Source: Falciphora oryzae
Lineage: Eukaryota > Ascomycota > Sordariomycetes > Magnaporthales > Magnaporthaceae
NCBI GenBank assembly: GCA_000733355.1
Contig: JNVV01000035.1
Location: 73,682-137,681, forward strand
Direction: 5' to 3'
Length of the DNA stretch: 64,000 nucleotides
In this document: piece after piece, positions 63,999 through 64,000 of the stretch
How positions within the stretch are numbered: position 1 is the stretch's first letter
How the letters are laid out: every line of letters starts with the position of its first letter
Made by a program: the position numbers and the translations under genes
Notes under the pieces: generated by a model
Seen by the model: the letters and a program-made list of their open reading frames with translations, nothing else
Databases searched by the model: none
What the model was told of the DNA's origin: nothing

Positions 63999-64000
63999 CG

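Noticed and set aside
1..64000. tRNA or rRNA genes
   Set aside because: No cloverleaf with internal A and B boxes or rRNA-like stretch was recognised by eye; a covariance-model scan would be decisive.

Overview
This window comes from a filamentous ascomycete (Pezizomycotina, most likely a Sordariomycete). The evidence is short spliceosomal introns (about 47-90 bp) with CTAAC branch points, fungal-type NLR receptors (nucleoside-phosphorylase domain + NB-ARC/NACHT + TPR/ANK/WD40 repeats), Harbinger, MULE and Ty3/gypsy transposons, and many in-frame stop codons that are all explicable as CAA/CAG to TAA/TAG changes, the CpA to TpA signature of repeat-induced point mutation (RIP). No bacterial operon, tRNA, rRNA or CRISPR array was seen.

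Layout. 0-16 kb: the C-terminal part of a RecQ-like helicase; a six-exon SNF2-type helicase gene (5 nonsense codons) in which every intron, and the flanks, carry the same short inverted repeat; a complete 4,000-bp PIF/Harbinger element (transposase + Myb-like partner, 3-bp target duplication) inserted just behind it; and a convergent DUF6589-type gene with one nonsense codon. 16-25 kb: gene-poor, with relics of a conserved fungal protein, an unnamed fungal family fused to a second SNF2 helicase fragment, and a short gene with a Pol-like beta-barrel motif. 25.6-29.8 kb: an NLR of PNP-UDP / NB-ARC / TPR type whose TPR units are almost identical and are interrupted by an assembly gap. 31-36.5 kb: a receptor fragment, a decayed Ty3/gypsy element split by a 1.4-kb MULE-like transposon (TIRs, 8-bp duplication), and an unidentified pseudogene. 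37-41.4 kb: a third SNF2 fragment and a broken NACHT-WD40 receptor with near-identical WD40 units. 42-46.3 kb: a stop-rich carcass that on the minus strand still reads as a DUF3435/FluG-type tyrosine recombinase with C-terminal zinc fingers. 47.6-52.4 kb: a PNP-UDP / NACHT / ankyrin NLR with a single nonsense codon, running into the remains of another gene. 53.5-64 kb: an apparently intact gene block (multi-CVNH secreted protein, Rad4/XPC repair protein, two short-chain dehydrogenases, a small secreted protein, a CAP-family protein) with no transposon debris.

The window therefore spans the edge between an accessory, RIP-exposed, NLR-rich compartment (about 0-53 kb) and a conserved block (about 53.5-64 kb). 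The most unusual signals are the inverted repeat shared by all introns of the SNF2 gene, the co-occurrence of three different NLR architectures all with highly homogenised repeats, and the tyrosine-recombinase carcass beside them, which raises the possibility of an old giant mobile element.
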